In this document: positions 27,052 through 35,009 of the stretch, one piece after another
How the letters are laid out: each line of letters opens with the position of its first letter
How positions within the stretch are numbered: the stretch's first letter is position 1
NCBI RefSeq assembly: GCF_029051725.1
Contig: NZ_JAACFU010000014.1
Coordinates: 107,526-171,525 of the forward strand
Length of the DNA stretch: 64,000 nt
Direction: 5' to 3'
Origin: Bradyrhizobium sp. CSS354
GTDB lineage: Bacteria; Pseudomonadota; Alphaproteobacteria; Rhizobiales; Xanthobacteraceae
Notes under the pieces: generated by a model
What the model was told of the DNA's origin: nothing
What the model saw: the letters and a program-made list of their open reading frames with translations, nothing else
Database searches by the model: none
Program-made: the position numbers and the translations under genes

Positions 27052-27294
27052 ATGCCACTATCCGACTTGACGAGAATGGCTATCGCATCTGCGGTGGCGA
27101 TTGTGGCAATATCGTTCCTTGCAGTTGACGCGGGAGTCGTGAACTCCGGCGTCATCACGAAGCCCATCGCGACGGCGCGGGCTTCCATCGCGGACGCGGC
27201 GGCCAGTCAGCATCAACTCGCCTTCGCCGTTCAGGCATGGACGCGTCGCGGCCACCAGAAGCCTGCCGTGGAAGAATGCCTGGCGATCGATTGA
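27052..27294 (+). CDS. Small hypothetical protein with N-terminal hydrophobic segment
   Basis: 80 residues. The ATG at 27052 has a good AAGGA Shine-Dalgarno 7 bp upstream. A hydrophobic stretch (MAIASAVAIVAISFLAVDAG) could be a signal peptide or membrane anchor; the rest is polar and Ala/Gln-rich. I do not recognise a family. It lies 157 bp after tRNA-Arg and runs toward the convergent 121-residue gene. Confidence 0.5.
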   Translation: MPLSDLTRMAIASAVAIVAISFLAVDAGVVNSGVITKPIATARASIADAAASQHQLAFAVQAWTRRGHQKPAVEECLAID

Positions 27295-27357
27295 AACAGC
27301 GCAGTTTGTCGCTGCTCTCGTCTCGCGGATGTATGTGCAACGTAACAATCATGTTTG

Positions 27358-27723
27358 TTAAAGGCCATTATTCCCCCGGATGAAGATCGTCCAAATCCAG
27401 CCTAACAGTGCGCTCAAGGCGGCGATCGATGCGGCGATTGCCGCGGTCCGAGTCCACCAGATCTGCCGCTCGTGCCGTTCGATATCCGCCTCGGATTTTT
27501 GATTATCTTTCCAGTTCAGCCATTCCTGGGCGAACCCGATCGTCATGATGGGCGCGGTTCCGATCGCAATCGCTCCTGCGGATGCCGCGTCGGTCTGGGC
27601 TAGGCGCGCGCGGACGTTGGCTGCACCCGTCTTTTCAAGCACCGCAAGCCATTGCTGAGACTGTTCGTCTGAAACATGCCACGTACATTCCCTGTAAGGA
27701 AACGCGTTCGGTCGCTCTGTCAT
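27358..27723 (-). CDS. Hypothetical membrane-anchored protein
   Basis: 121 residues: a polar N-terminus (MTERPNAFPYRECTW), a weakly hydrophobic stretch (AGAIAIGTAPIMTIGF), a charged helix (NQKSEADIERHERQIW) and a C-terminal membrane segment (TAAIAASIAALSALLGWIWTI). No family recognised. It sits 15 bp downstream of the PLP-enzyme gene on the same strand and is probably co-transcribed. Confidence 0.55.
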   Translation of the reverse strand: MTERPNAFPYRECTWHVSDEQSQQWLAVLEKTGAANVRARLAQTDAASAGAIAIGTAPIMTIGFAQEWLNWKDNQKSEADIERHERQIWWTRTAAIAASIAALSALLGWIWTIFIRGNNGL

Positions 27724-27738
27724 GGCCTTGCACCGTAC

Positions 27739-29022
27739 TCACCCTTCAGTCTCGCCCTGATGTCGCGCCCACCACCCGGCAATCGCCGCCGCGAGATCCT
27801 TCCACAACGCGGTGGGCAAATCCGGCACCGCGACCCGGACGCTGTACCGATCATTGGTCGCGTCGTGAAACCACTCGGTCGCCGCGAAATCGAAACCAAA
27901 ACTGCCGGCGTGGCGAATGGGGAAGCCTTTGCCGCTGAGGTCGCGGCTCATGTCCTCGGCCGCCTGGCGCGCGGTTGCCTCATCGAGGGCGCGCCTGCCG
28001 CGAAGCGTGACATAGAGGCCGTGGGTGAAATGCAGCTCGGCCGAGAGCGAAGCGAGCTCGGAGGCGAAATATCGCGCCGTGTGGCGACCGTTGCGCAGGA
28101 TCGCCGCGACGCGCCTTTTCGTCAAGGCCCAATAGGCCGCTGAGCCCACGAATGGCGGGAAGTGCGCCGGTAACGCCGCGCCGCCGAGAAGCCGGACGGC
28201 ATTGCGAGTTTCCGCCGCCAGGCTTTCGGACAGCAGCTGGCCTGCCTTGAGGTCCTTCCGGCTCCAATGCACGAACACGGCAGAGCCGAGCCGGCCGTAT
28301 TCCACCCCGAGCGAATCCAGCTTGTTGTGGCTTCGCACCAACACGACGGGAATGTCCCATCGCGCGGCCCATCTCAGGACGCGCCGGATGCGCCCCGATC
28401 TGCCGGCGAAACATGTCGTGTCGAAAATCAACAGATCGAGCCCCGAGCCGTCGCAACGCAGAGCCGCTTCGAACGCCCCGGCAGGGGCGCATGAATCCAG
28501 CAGGAGAAGGCGTAACGAGGCTGCCGCAGCGAACGCTTCGGCCAGCGGCAGTCTGGCGGTGACAAGTCGCAAATGAGGGACGAGGCTCTCGATCAGCTCC
28601 AATGTCTCGCCGTATGTGCCCGGCAGCACCACGATGTCCGCCTTGCCGGTGATTCGTGCGGACGCGAGCAGCAGCGCGGAGATCGCGGCCATGCCGGATG
28701 CGGTATAGATCGCCTCGCTCCGGCAGCCGCGCTCGAGTTCATAGAACGAGGGACCGCGGACCTTGAGGTCCGCGCGCTGATAATCGTAGCTGAACACGAA
28801 CGGACCGCTGGTGGGAGACGCCGCGTGCGACCAGGCGGTCTCCGTCGCCTTCCAGTCCTGCAGCGCATGCTCCGCGCGCAGCGCGGCGGCGAGCCGAAAT
28901 TTGCAGTCCACGACCTCGTCTACCGATTGCGGCCGAGCCAAATGCAGCGGGCTCCTCAGGCAATCGTTCAGCAGCCCGATTTCCCTGTGCTTTCGTTCGA
29001 GATAGGCCTCGGAGGTCTCCAT
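27739..29022 (-). CDS. PLP-dependent fold-type I enzyme (aminotransferase/Cys-Met-metabolism-like)
   Basis: 427 residues. The fold-type I pattern is visible: a cofactor phosphate-binding turn (IYTASGMAAISALLLAS), an Asp for the PLP ring nitrogen (LDLLIFDTTCFAG) and a likely Schiff-base Lys in VRSHNKLDSLGVEYGRLGS. Overall similarity is to the Cys/Met-metabolism class, but loops differ from classical cystathionine enzymes, so substrate and reaction are unassigned. The C-terminal end has a small-domain pattern (YSVRVAVPDLPTALWKDLAA). First gene of a two-gene unit with the following membrane protein. Confidence 0.65.
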   Translation of the reverse strand: METSEAYLERKHREIGLLNDCLRSPLHLARPQSVDEVVDCKFRLAAALRAEHALQDWKATETAWSHAASPTSGPFVFSYDYQRADLKVRGPSFYELERGCRSEAIYTASGMAAISALLLASARITGKADIVVLPGTYGETLELIESLVPHLRLVTARLPLAEAFAAAASLRLLLLDSCAPAGAFEAALRCDGSGLDLLIFDTTCFAGRSGRIRRVLRWAARWDIPVVLVRSHNKLDSLGVEYGRLGSAVFVHWSRKDLKAGQLLSESLAAETRNAVRLLGGAALPAHFPPFVGSAAYWALTKRRVAAILRNGRHTARYFASELASLSAELHFTHGLYVTLRGRRALDEATARQAAEDMSRDLSGKGFPIRHAGSFGFDFAATEWFHDATNDRYSVRVAVPDLPTALWKDLAAAIAGWWARHQGETEG

Positions 29023-29159
29023 GCGGATATTGATAACGGTCCTGGCAATTGCGGTTGCCTTTCAACGCTCGGCGAACGCATTGGCTCCAGACAGTCGACC
29101 CCGCTCGTCCTTGCAACGAAGACCGGTCCTCGCCGTTGACACTTCACAAGGAGAACATC

Positions 29160-29387
29160 ATGAGCGAGATCAGAGAGCATATGAAGATCATCGGCAAGGA
29201 CGGCGCGCCTGTCGGCACCGTCGACCGCGTCGAGGGAAACCGCATCAAGCTGACGCGGAAGGACAGCCCGGAAGGTCACAAGGACCATCATCATTACATC
29301 GACACGAAATATGTGGGTGCCGTCGAAGGCGATATCGTCAAGCTTTCGGTCAATGCCGACGCGGTGCCGAAGTCGGAAGCAGCCTGA
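29160..29387 (+). CDS. DUF2171 domain protein
   Basis: 75 residues. The N-terminus MSEIREHMKIIGKDGAPVGT is typical of DUF2171/PRC-barrel-like small proteins, followed by VDRVEGNRIKLTRKDSPEG and an HHHYIDTKYVGAVEGDIVKL segment. ATG chosen over an upstream in-frame start because of the strong AAGGAG 6-8 bp before it and family length. The family is cytoplasmic and has no known biochemical role; it is often found among stress genes in rhizobia. Confidence 0.85.
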   Translation: MSEIREHMKIIGKDGAPVGTVDRVEGNRIKLTRKDSPEGHKDHHHYIDTKYVGAVEGDIVKLSVNADAVPKSEAA

Positions 29388-29513
29388 GTCAGCAAATTTC
29401 CCCGGAGGCTTTTTGTTTGTTCACGGTCCTGCTCCGCTTCGTTCCGCGAAACGAATCGCGATCGGAAAATCGTCGTCCGAACAAGTCTTAACGTCGCGTT
29501 TCTGCGACTCTCG

Positions 29514-29732
29514 TCAGGCGTCGAGCGTCACGAGTACGGGCCGCAAGCGGTAGGCGTCGATCGCGGCGTTGGACAGCAGCAACCGTCGGCGTTCGCCACC
29601 CCGCATCATGCGGTCGATCCTGTTCAGGATGAACCGGGCCGCGTCCCTGCGCTCGCCAGTAAGCAGGCCGGATTGGTCGAGATATTTCCAGGCAATCTCG
29701 AAGGACTCTGCGCGCAACTCGGGATCGTTCAT
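29514..29732 (-). CDS. Small conserved hypothetical protein, EcfG-type promoter
   Basis: 72 residues: MNDPELRAESFEIAWKYLDQ, then ERRDAARFILNRIDRMMRGGERRRLLLSNAAIDAY. The pattern AWKYL...LLTGE...RFILNRID...RRLLLSN resembles a small helical protein family common in Bradyrhizobium with no known function. An exact EcfG-type promoter ends only 9 bp before the ATG, so its mRNA would be almost leaderless. No Shine-Dalgarno is evident. Confidence 0.65.
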   Translation of the reverse strand: MNDPELRAESFEIAWKYLDQSGLLTGERRDAARFILNRIDRMMRGGERRRLLLSNAAIDAYRLRPVLVTLDA

Positions 29733-29740
29733 AGCGGCTC

Positions 29741-29765
29741 AACGTCGGCGAGGAACCGACGTTCC
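29741..29765 (-). promoter_or_regulatory. EcfG-type general stress promoter match
   Basis: Read on the minus strand: GGAAC (29765-29761), 16 bp, CGTT (29744-29741). It points at the 72-residue gene starting at 29732. The same bases form an inverted repeat, AACGTCGG (29741-29748) and CCGACGTT (29756-29763). Confidence 0.6.
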
Positions 29766-29829
29766 ATCGGCAAGATGCGCCTCCCCGGCCGGCCTTCATG
29801 ATCTCGCGCGAAAAGGATTGAGGAGGCGC

Positions 29830-29854
29830 GGAACGAACCTCCGGTCGGCGCGTT
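29830..29854 (+). promoter_or_regulatory. EcfG-type general stress promoter match
   Basis: GGAAC (29830-29834), 16 bp, CGTT (29851-29854). It is oriented toward a short segment with no open frame that ends in a strong terminator at 29901-29935, and is divergent from the EcfG-type site at 29741-29765. Confidence 0.6.
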
Positions 29855-29860
29855 CGCTAC

Positions 29861-29935
29861 CGAGTGGTGCCGATTTGCCAGCCCCGATCGGCTCTCGAGA
29901 ACCCCGTGCTTGTCCCCCCGAGCACGGGGTTTTTC
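29861..29935 (+). ncRNA. Candidate stress-induced small RNA
   Basis: About 75 nt between an EcfG-type promoter (expected start 29860-29862) and a strong intrinsic terminator. Two hairpins are predicted: GCCGAT (29869-29874) with ATCGGC (29887-29892), and the terminator stem CCCCGTGCT/AGCACGGGG. The terminator loop is C-rich (TGTCCCCCCG), which could pair with Shine-Dalgarno sequences, as C-rich loops of other alphaproteobacterial sRNAs do. No ORF with a start and ribosome-binding site fits inside. Inference only; expression is untested. Confidence 0.5.
29901..29935 (+). terminator. Rho-independent terminator
   Basis: CCCCGTGCT, 10-nt loop, AGCACGGGG, then TTTTTCT. Perfect 9-bp GC stem with a T run on the plus strand. 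Confidence 0.85.
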
Positions 29936-29968
29936 TGTGAATACGGGTATTGTCGCAAGAACGTGGGC

Positions 29969-30118
29969 TCAGTCCGTCCGCTCTTCGCGCCGGTCGCGGG
30001 CGAGTTGATGCCAGGCCAGAGCCAGCTCGATGAGACGTTGCCGGTCGGGGCCTTCGGCCGCGACGGCGCGCTTCATCGCCGCCTCGGCTTCGTGCTGTGG
30101 ATCGTACTTGGTACACAT
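29969..30118 (-). CDS. Small hypothetical protein (49 aa)
   Basis: 49 residues, MCTKYDPQHEAEAAMKRAVA then EGPDRQRLIELALAWHQLAR: a charged, helical peptide of a type frequent in Bradyrhizobium. The ATG at 30118 is preferred over a longer open frame that covers the neighbouring plus-strand gene. No function known. Confidence 0.55.
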   Translation of the reverse strand: MCTKYDPQHEAEAAMKRAVAAEGPDRQRLIELALAWHQLARDRREERTD

Positions 30119-30344
30119 GAAGCCAATTCTAGCCGGACGATCTGGACAAGCGCGTGGCAATTTCGTCCGTATGATTGCGGGGTTAATGCCGTTCTCGGCG
30201 TTTGCGACTCGATCCAGTTCACACGTCTGTCTGGCCTTGATGCGCACCGATCTGTGAAGTGCGTCACAGCCGGCGCCCGGCGCCTCCGCTAAACAGTCCT
30301 CAGCGCTCTCAGGAGAGCGAGAAGGCATGGGAGGTGGTCCCGTC

Positions 30345-30506
30345 ATGACACAAGAAGCCGCAGCCGAAATTGCCGTCCCGACGCGACGCGAAAGATCCGA
30401 TCCGCTCGGCATCGCATATCTTGCGACCATCGGTATCGTGATGCTGGCCTGGATCGCAGGCCTGGTCTGGGCCGCGATCGCGTTCTTCAGCTGGCTGGTG
30501 TCCTGA
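30345..30506 (+). CDS. Small membrane protein (53 aa)
   Basis: 53 residues: polar N-terminus MTQEAAAEIAVPTRRERSDP and one C-terminal membrane helix (LATIGIVMLAWIAGLVWAAI) ending FFSWLVS. GGGAGG about 10 bp upstream supports the ATG at 30345; an in-frame ATG at 30327 would add six residues. It is followed by a bidirectional terminator. Family unknown. Confidence 0.55.
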   Translation: MTQEAAAEIAVPTRRERSDPLGIAYLATIGIVMLAWIAGLVWAAIAFFSWLVS

Positions 30507-30531
30507 CGCGCGCGGCCACGCCACAAACGAA

Positions 30532-30559
30532 AAGAGGCGGACTTTTCATCCGCCTCTTC
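30532..30559. terminator. Bidirectional terminator hairpin
   Basis: AAGAGGCGGA and TCCGCCTCTT form a perfect 10-bp stem around a short loop, between two convergent genes (stops at 30506 and 30583). Confidence 0.7.
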
Positions 30560-30582
30560 GCATCAGGTCTTGCCTGGAGTGC

Positions 30583-31368
30583 TCAGTAACACGCGCGAGG
30601 GTCGGCCTGCACATATTGGCCGCTCGGATAGCGGTAGTAGCAGTTGCCCTGGGCCAGATAGTAGCCAGGACGCGAAGCAGCCGTCGCGCCGGCGATCGCG
30701 CCGGTGGCACCGCCGATCACGGCGCCTGCGGCCGCACCTGAGGCGTTGCCCGAGATCAGGCCGCCCAGCAGGCCGCCGACGATGGCGCCGCCAAGCGCGC
30801 TCGCGCCGGGATCAGCCGGTGGCGGTGGCGGCGGCGGTTCATAGGCGACCGGCGGCGGGGCGTAGGCCACCGGCACGTCGTCGTAATAGTCCTCCGAGAT
30901 GTAGGCCGGCGGGCCGGCCATCCGCTGCGGATAATAATACCGCGCGCCGCCGACATCCCACCACCAGCCGGAGCGGCCGTTGTGGACTTCGTGGCGCCAG
31001 CGTCCGCCATCCCAGGCGAGATGGCCGCGATAGCTGTGTCCGCCCCAATCGCGCGCCGGTGCGGGCCCCCTGGCGTAATTGCGTCCGGGCGGTGGACCGC
31101 CGGCATTGCGCGGCGCAGGACCTGGACCCGGACCTGCATGTCCAGGACCGCCGGCGTGAGGCTGGCCGCCGGGCTGTGGCGCGGGCCGGGCGGCCTGCTG
31201 CGGCGGCGGACCCTTGCGCATGTTCTGCGGAGCACTGGCGCCCGGTCCGGCCGATGGCTGGGCGGCGTCTCTCGGCGGCCTGGCCTCCTGAGCCTGCGCC
31301 GGGACGGCGAGCATCGACATCGCCGAAACCAAGGGAATGATGATCTTGATGCGACTGGACGCACTCAT
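30583..31368 (-). CDS. Secreted Pro/Gly-rich protein with C-terminal glycine-zipper
   Basis: 261 residues. Signal peptide (SRIKIIIPLVSAMSMLAVPAQA), then a long Pro/Gly/Ala-rich linker, a W/H-rich central block (SYRGHLAWDGGRWRHEVHNG, GWWWDVGGARYYYP) and a C-terminal glycine-zipper-like segment (GGAIVGGLLGGLISGN, GAVIGGATGAIAG) before YYRYPSGQYVQADPRACY. The ATG at 31368 places the signal peptide first. Likely an envelope-associated protein; glycine zippers insert in or span membranes. Function unknown. Confidence 0.75.
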   Translation of the reverse strand: MSASSRIKIIIPLVSAMSMLAVPAQAQEARPPRDAAQPSAGPGASAPQNMRKGPPPQQAARPAPQPGGQPHAGGPGHAGPGPGPAPRNAGGPPPGRNYARGPAPARDWGGHSYRGHLAWDGGRWRHEVHNGRSGWWWDVGGARYYYPQRMAGPPAYISEDYYDDVPVAYAPPPVAYEPPPPPPPADPGASALGGAIVGGLLGGLISGNASGAAAGAVIGGATGAIAGATAASRPGYYLAQGNCYYRYPSGQYVQADPRACY

Positions 31369-31552
31369 GCGTGCTTGCCCCCTACTCTCTCGATTGCGGT
31401 CAATGGCCGTGATGCCTGGCGCGATAGACGATTCGGCTCGCGCTGAGCTGATGCCGGCTGACATGACTGACCTGCTTTGGTCGCCCAAGTCCCGTTACAA
31501 ATGATTAAGATCACGAGATTTTTTCGTCCGCGCGGGCCGCGCTGGAGTGCTT

Positions 31553-31789
31553 CTAGCGGGCCGGCTCGATCACGTTGCAGTTGCTTCGCCCGGACATCAG
31601 GCAGTCCTGCATCTTGCTGGCCGAGGTGAGATCGCGGGCGAGCCACCAGCCGACGCCGAGGATCACGATCGCGATGATCAAGCCCGCAATGGCGCCGCGG
31701 CGGTTGTCACCGGATTGAGGTTTTGGAGGGGATTTGGGCTTCGCGCCCGGTTCGGGCTTACGTTCGGACTTTGCTTCGGACTTTGACAT
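31553..31789 (-). CDS. Small single-span membrane protein
   Basis: 78 residues: a Lys/Pro/Glu-rich cytoplasmic tail (MSKSEAKSERKPEPGAKPKS), one membrane helix (GAIAGLIIAIVILGVGWWLA) and a short tail with two Cys (KMQDCLMSGRSNCNVIEPAR). The CLMSGRxNC pattern recurs in small rhizobial membrane proteins of unknown role. ATG at 31789 preferred over one 12 codons upstream. Confidence 0.6.
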   Translation of the reverse strand: MSKSEAKSERKPEPGAKPKSPPKPQSGDNRRGAIAGLIIAIVILGVGWWLARDLTSASKMQDCLMSGRSNCNVIEPAR

Positions 31790-31866
31790 GGCTGGCCGAT
31801 CACGGGGGCGAGCGGGCTTTATCACCTCTGCGGCGTGGCGTCACATCTCGCCCAAGCTTCTCCCGG

Positions 31867-32103
31867 TTAGCCTCGGGTGGGCCGGATCGCTTCCTTGCGC
31901 GAGGTTTCGACCGCCGGGATCGCCTGCTGGACCCGCGGTGCGCAGGTCGTGAGCACGAACGCGGTCTGGGTGCATTCCCAATCTGCGCCCAGGACGGCAC
32001 TTTCGATCGGCTGCGGCCGGGCGAGGAGCAGCGTGGCACCGGCCAGGGCTGCCACCGTGACGGCGATTGCGAGCGCCTTCACGCTTAGTCTTGAGATCGT
32101 CAT
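31867..32103 (-). CDS. Small exported hypothetical protein
   Basis: 78 residues with an N-terminal hydrophobic signal/anchor (LSVKALAIAVTVAALAGATL) and a short periplasmic part containing two Cys (DWECTQTAFVLTTCAPRV) that could form a disulfide. No family recognised. Confidence 0.5.
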   Translation of the reverse strand: MTISRLSVKALAIAVTVAALAGATLLLARPQPIESAVLGADWECTQTAFVLTTCAPRVQQAIPAVETSRKEAIRPTRG

Positions 32104-32371
32104 ACCCGTGCTCCGCGTCTCATACCGGGCGGGACGCTAGGCACCGCCCTGGTGCCCCCGTATGAGGGACATCACAATTCGGCAGTTTTTCGGGGCTACG
32201 AGAGATCGTCGGGGGCGGCGATTTTCGTCTACCTGATCGGCTTCGATTATAGGTGGCATCACGGCGCGCGCCGATGTACACGCATCTGCGTCGCGCGGCG
32301 CCCGCTATGCCCAGCCGACGTACCAACAGGCAGTGATGTAGGATCGAAAGCGAGGATGACAAGGTTCGCCG

Positions 32372-32719
32372 ATGAGTGGATTTAGGGAACCAGGCTTCTC
32401 CGACCGACAAAAGGCGGCACAGGAAGCACGCAAGAACCTTTTGAACAAATTCAAGTCGCAGCCAGGGCCGGATGATCCGGCGGTTGTGGCGAAGCGTGCG
32501 GAGCGCGAGGCCCTTGCGGCCAAGCGCGCCGAGGCAAAGGCTGCGCGAGAGACTGAAAAGGCCGAGCAGAAGCGCCTTCAAGAGGAGGCTGCCGCGCTCG
32601 AGTCCGCGCGGATCGCCCGCGAAGCCGAAGAAGCCGTCGCGAAGGCGGCCGAAGCCGAGGCCGAGCAAAAGGCCAAGCGAGACGCTCGCTACGCCGCCCG
32701 CAAGGCGAAGCGCAAGTAA
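32372..32719 (+). CDS. DUF6481 family protein
   Basis: 115 residues, strongly charged and Ala-rich. The N-terminus MSGFREPGFSDRQKAAQEAR is the hallmark of DUF6481, followed by a long uninterrupted helix rich in Lys/Glu/Ala/Arg, probably a coiled coil or nucleic-acid-associated helix. Cytoplasmic; role unknown. A strong terminator follows at 32781-32815. Confidence 0.85.
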   Translation: MSGFREPGFSDRQKAAQEARKNLLNKFKSQPGPDDPAVVAKRAEREALAAKRAEAKAARETEKAEQKRLQEEAAALESARIAREAEEAVAKAAEAEAEQKAKRDARYAARKAKRK

Positions 32720-32780
32720 CGTTCGCAAGTCTAACGCTCGCAAGTCACGTTCAATTGAATTTGGACTGAAACGACACTCT

Positions 32781-32815
32781 GGGGGGCGGTCATACGTGAC
32801 CGCCCCCGGATTTTT
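32781..32815 (+). terminator. Rho-independent terminator after the DUF6481 gene
   Basis: GGGGGCGGTCA and TGACCGCCCCC pair around a tiny loop, followed by GGATTTTT. Confidence 0.85.
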
Positions 32816-32859
32816 GGCGCGCGTCTGTCTGTCGCAAGCGCCTCCTCGACGATGGAAGA

Positions 32860-33102
32860 TCAGTGCTTCTTCATCATCCCGTCGTCTTTCTTCATCCCGT
32901 CCTTCGACATCGTGTCCTTCTTCATGCCGTCGTCCTTGGACATGGTGTCCTTCTTCATGCCGTCCTTGGACATCGTGTCCTTTTTCATCATGCCGTCATC
33001 CTTGCCCATCTTGTCCTGGGCAAAAGCGGCCGGCGACAGCGCGAGGCCGAGCGAGAGAACGGCCGCCGAAACGCCGAGCGCGATGCGGGTACGAATGGTC
33101 AT
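32860..33102 (-). CDS. Pentapeptide MXKDX repeat protein
   Basis: 80 residues. Signal peptide (ALGVSAAVLSLGLALSPAAF, cleavage near AFA|QD), then a mature part made almost only of Met-Lys-Lys-Asp units (KDDGMMKKDTMSKDGMKKDT and repeats). This matches the MXKDX-repeat family of small periplasmic proteins. Met-rich acidic/basic repeats suggest metal handling, but no function is established. DNA of the repeat (32868-33020) is itself repetitive and prone to copy-number change. Confidence 0.85.
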   Translation of the reverse strand: MTIRTRIALGVSAAVLSLGLALSPAAFAQDKMGKDDGMMKKDTMSKDGMKKDTMSKDDGMKKDTMSKDGMKKDDGMMKKH

Positions 33103-33435
33103 GACTGGTCTTCCCTTCGAGATGGATGTTTGTCAGCGACGGACGCCGCTATCTGATCTCGACGGATTGCCACGGGGCGTTGTTACGCGGCCGCTGATAA
33201 ATTTCTGCGCGCCCGCCGCCTTCCTTCGTTCGGCGGATGCAGGAGATCGGGCGTGTGCAACGCAACATAGCCGCCTCTTGCCGCGGCATTCGGTCTCGAA
33301 CTATCAGACTAGAGAACATTGTCTGAAAGACCGGCTAGGATAGGCCTCAGCACGGTCTCAAAGACCAACCCAAAATCACGGCAAACAAGAACCCTCCAAA
33401 GAACCGTTCAAAAAACCGCCCAAGGGAATCACACC
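33103..33435. other. Intergenic region before the first TRAP operon
   Basis: About 330 bp with no convincing gene. It separates two divergent units and should hold the promoter for the dctPQM-like operon. The last ~90 bp are AC-rich (CAAAGACCAACCCAAAATCA...), like a transcribed leader, and end in an AAGGGAA ribosome-binding site. Confidence 0.5.
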
Positions 33436-34458
33436 ATGCTCACGCGCCGCCACCTGATCGCGACTGCCGTCGCCGCACCCGCCATTCTCCGTTTCGGCAC
33501 CGGCACCGCGCATGCCGCGACCACGCTGAAGATCTCGCATCAGTTCCCGGGCGGCACCGTCGACAAGGGCGATTTCCGCGACCGGCTCTGCCGCATGTTC
33601 GCCGCCGAAGTCGGTAAGCGCAGCAACGGCGACATCGCCGCCGAGATCTATCCGAACTCCTCGCTGATCAAGACCAACGCGCAGTTCTCCGCGATGCGCA
33701 AGGGCGCACTCGACATCAGCCTCTATCCGATGCCCTATGCCGGCGGCGAATTGCCGGAAACCAATATCGGCCTGATGCCGGGCCTCGTCACCACCTACGA
33801 CCAGGGCATGCGCTGGAAGAAGGAGCCGGTCGGCAAGGCGTTGACCGACTTCCTCGCCGACAAGGGCATCATCCTGCTCAGCTGGGTGTGGCAGGCCGGC
33901 GGCGTCGCCAGCCGCTCCAAGCCGATCGTGGCCCCCGAAGATGCCAAGGGTCTCAAAGTGCGCGGCGGCTCGCGCGAGATGGACATGGTGCTGCAGACTG
34001 CCGGCGCATCCGTGCTGTCGGTGCCCTCGAACGAAATCTACGCAGCGATGCAGACGGGTGCCTGCGATGCCGGCATCACCTCCTCGACCAGCCTGATCTC
34101 CTTCCGCCTCGAAGAGGTCGCGAAATCGCTGACCTCGGGCGCAGGCGCGTCCTACTGGTTCATGCTCGAGCCGCTTATGATGTCGAAGGCGATCTTCGAC
34201 AAGCTGCCGAAGAACCAGCAGGACGTCCTGCTCGCAGTTGGCACCGAGCTCGAAGCCTTCGGCCGCAAGGGCGCGCAGGACGACGACGTCGAGGTCGCCA
34301 AGGTCTACGAGAAGGCCGGCGCCAAGGTCTCGGCGCTCGATGCCGCAACCGTCGGCAAGTGGCGTGACATCGCCCGCGACACCGCATGGAAGGACTACGG
34401 CGCCAAGACCGCGACCTCGGCCAATCTGCTCAAGCTCGCGACCGACGTCGCCGCATGA
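33436..34458 (+). CDS. TRAP transporter substrate-binding protein (DctP family), system 1
   Basis: 340 residues. N-terminal signal with a Tat-like twin-Arg (MLTRRHLIATAVAAPAILRF, cleavage near AHA). The DctP fold shows LKISHQFPGGTVDKG, GDIAAEIYPNSSLIKTNAQF and DAKGLKVRGGSREMDMVLQT, the Arg of which usually binds a substrate carboxylate. It captures an organic acid in the periplasm for the DctQM permease. ATG at 33436 follows AAGGGAA. It is coupled by ATGA overlap to the small permease gene. Substrate unknown. Confidence 0.88.
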   Translation: MLTRRHLIATAVAAPAILRFGTGTAHAATTLKISHQFPGGTVDKGDFRDRLCRMFAAEVGKRSNGDIAAEIYPNSSLIKTNAQFSAMRKGALDISLYPMPYAGGELPETNIGLMPGLVTTYDQGMRWKKEPVGKALTDFLADKGIILLSWVWQAGGVASRSKPIVAPEDAKGLKVRGGSREMDMVLQTAGASVLSVPSNEIYAAMQTGACDAGITSSTSLISFRLEEVAKSLTSGAGASYWFMLEPLMMSKAIFDKLPKNQQDVLLAVGTELEAFGRKGAQDDDVEVAKVYEKAGAKVSALDAATVGKWRDIARDTAWKDYGAKTATSANLLKLATDVAA

Positions 34459-35009
34459 GCCACGGTCCGCTTCCGGATCGTGACGACCAGGCCAACGCTG
34501 CCGCAAGGACCGGCCTTGCGGCGGCGATCGATCGCGGTCTCGCCATCCTCAACAGCATCATCGTCGTGTTCGCCGCGATCGCGCTGATCGCAGCCTGCGC
34601 CATCCTGAGCTACAGCGTGCTCAGCCGCGCTTTGTTCAAGGCCGCCAATTATTGGCAGGACGAGGCGGCGGTGTTCCTGCTGGTCGGCGCCACCTTCATG
34701 ACCGCCGCCTACGTGCAGCAGAACCGCGGTCACATCGGCATCGAGGCCTTCGTCGGCCTGCTCTCGCCGCTGGCGAACCGGATCAGGCTCTGGCTGGTCG
34801 ATGCCGTGACGCTTCTGTTCTGCGCTTTCTTCGCCTGGAAGTCCTGGACGCTGGCGCATGAAGCCTATGTCGACGGCCAGGTCTCGAACTCGATGTGGTC
34901 GCCGCCGCTGGCGATCCCCTATTCGCTGATGGCGTTCGGCATGAGCCTGCTCTGCGTCCAGATCCTCGTGCAGCTTGCGCTGCCTTTCGCTGGAGCCAGG
35001 CGTTCATGA
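34455..35009 (+). CDS. TRAP transporter small permease (DctQ family), system 1
   Basis: 184 residues with four membrane helices, including the DctQ core (LSRALFKAANYWQDEAAVFL and AAYVQQNRGHIGIEAFVGLL). Its ATG overlaps the stop of the binding-protein gene and its stop overlaps the ATG of the large permease (35006-35009), so the three are translationally coupled. It forms the TRAP membrane complex with the DctM protein. Confidence 0.88.
   Translation: MSHGPLPDRDDQANAAARTGLAAAIDRGLAILNSIIVVFAAIALIAACAILSYSVLSRALFKAANYWQDEAAVFLLVGATFMTAAYVQQNRGHIGIEAFVGLLSPLANRIRLWLVDAVTLLFCAFFAWKSWTLAHEAYVDGQVSNSMWSPPLAIPYSLMAFGMSLLCVQILVQLALPFAGARRS

Noticed and set aside
27739..29022. Assignment of the PLP enzyme as a second cystathionine lyase
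   Set aside because: The fold is right, but the substrate-binding signatures seen in the metC product (RSEFQYGRHG, TKYIGGHSD) are not conserved, so only a class-level name is justified.
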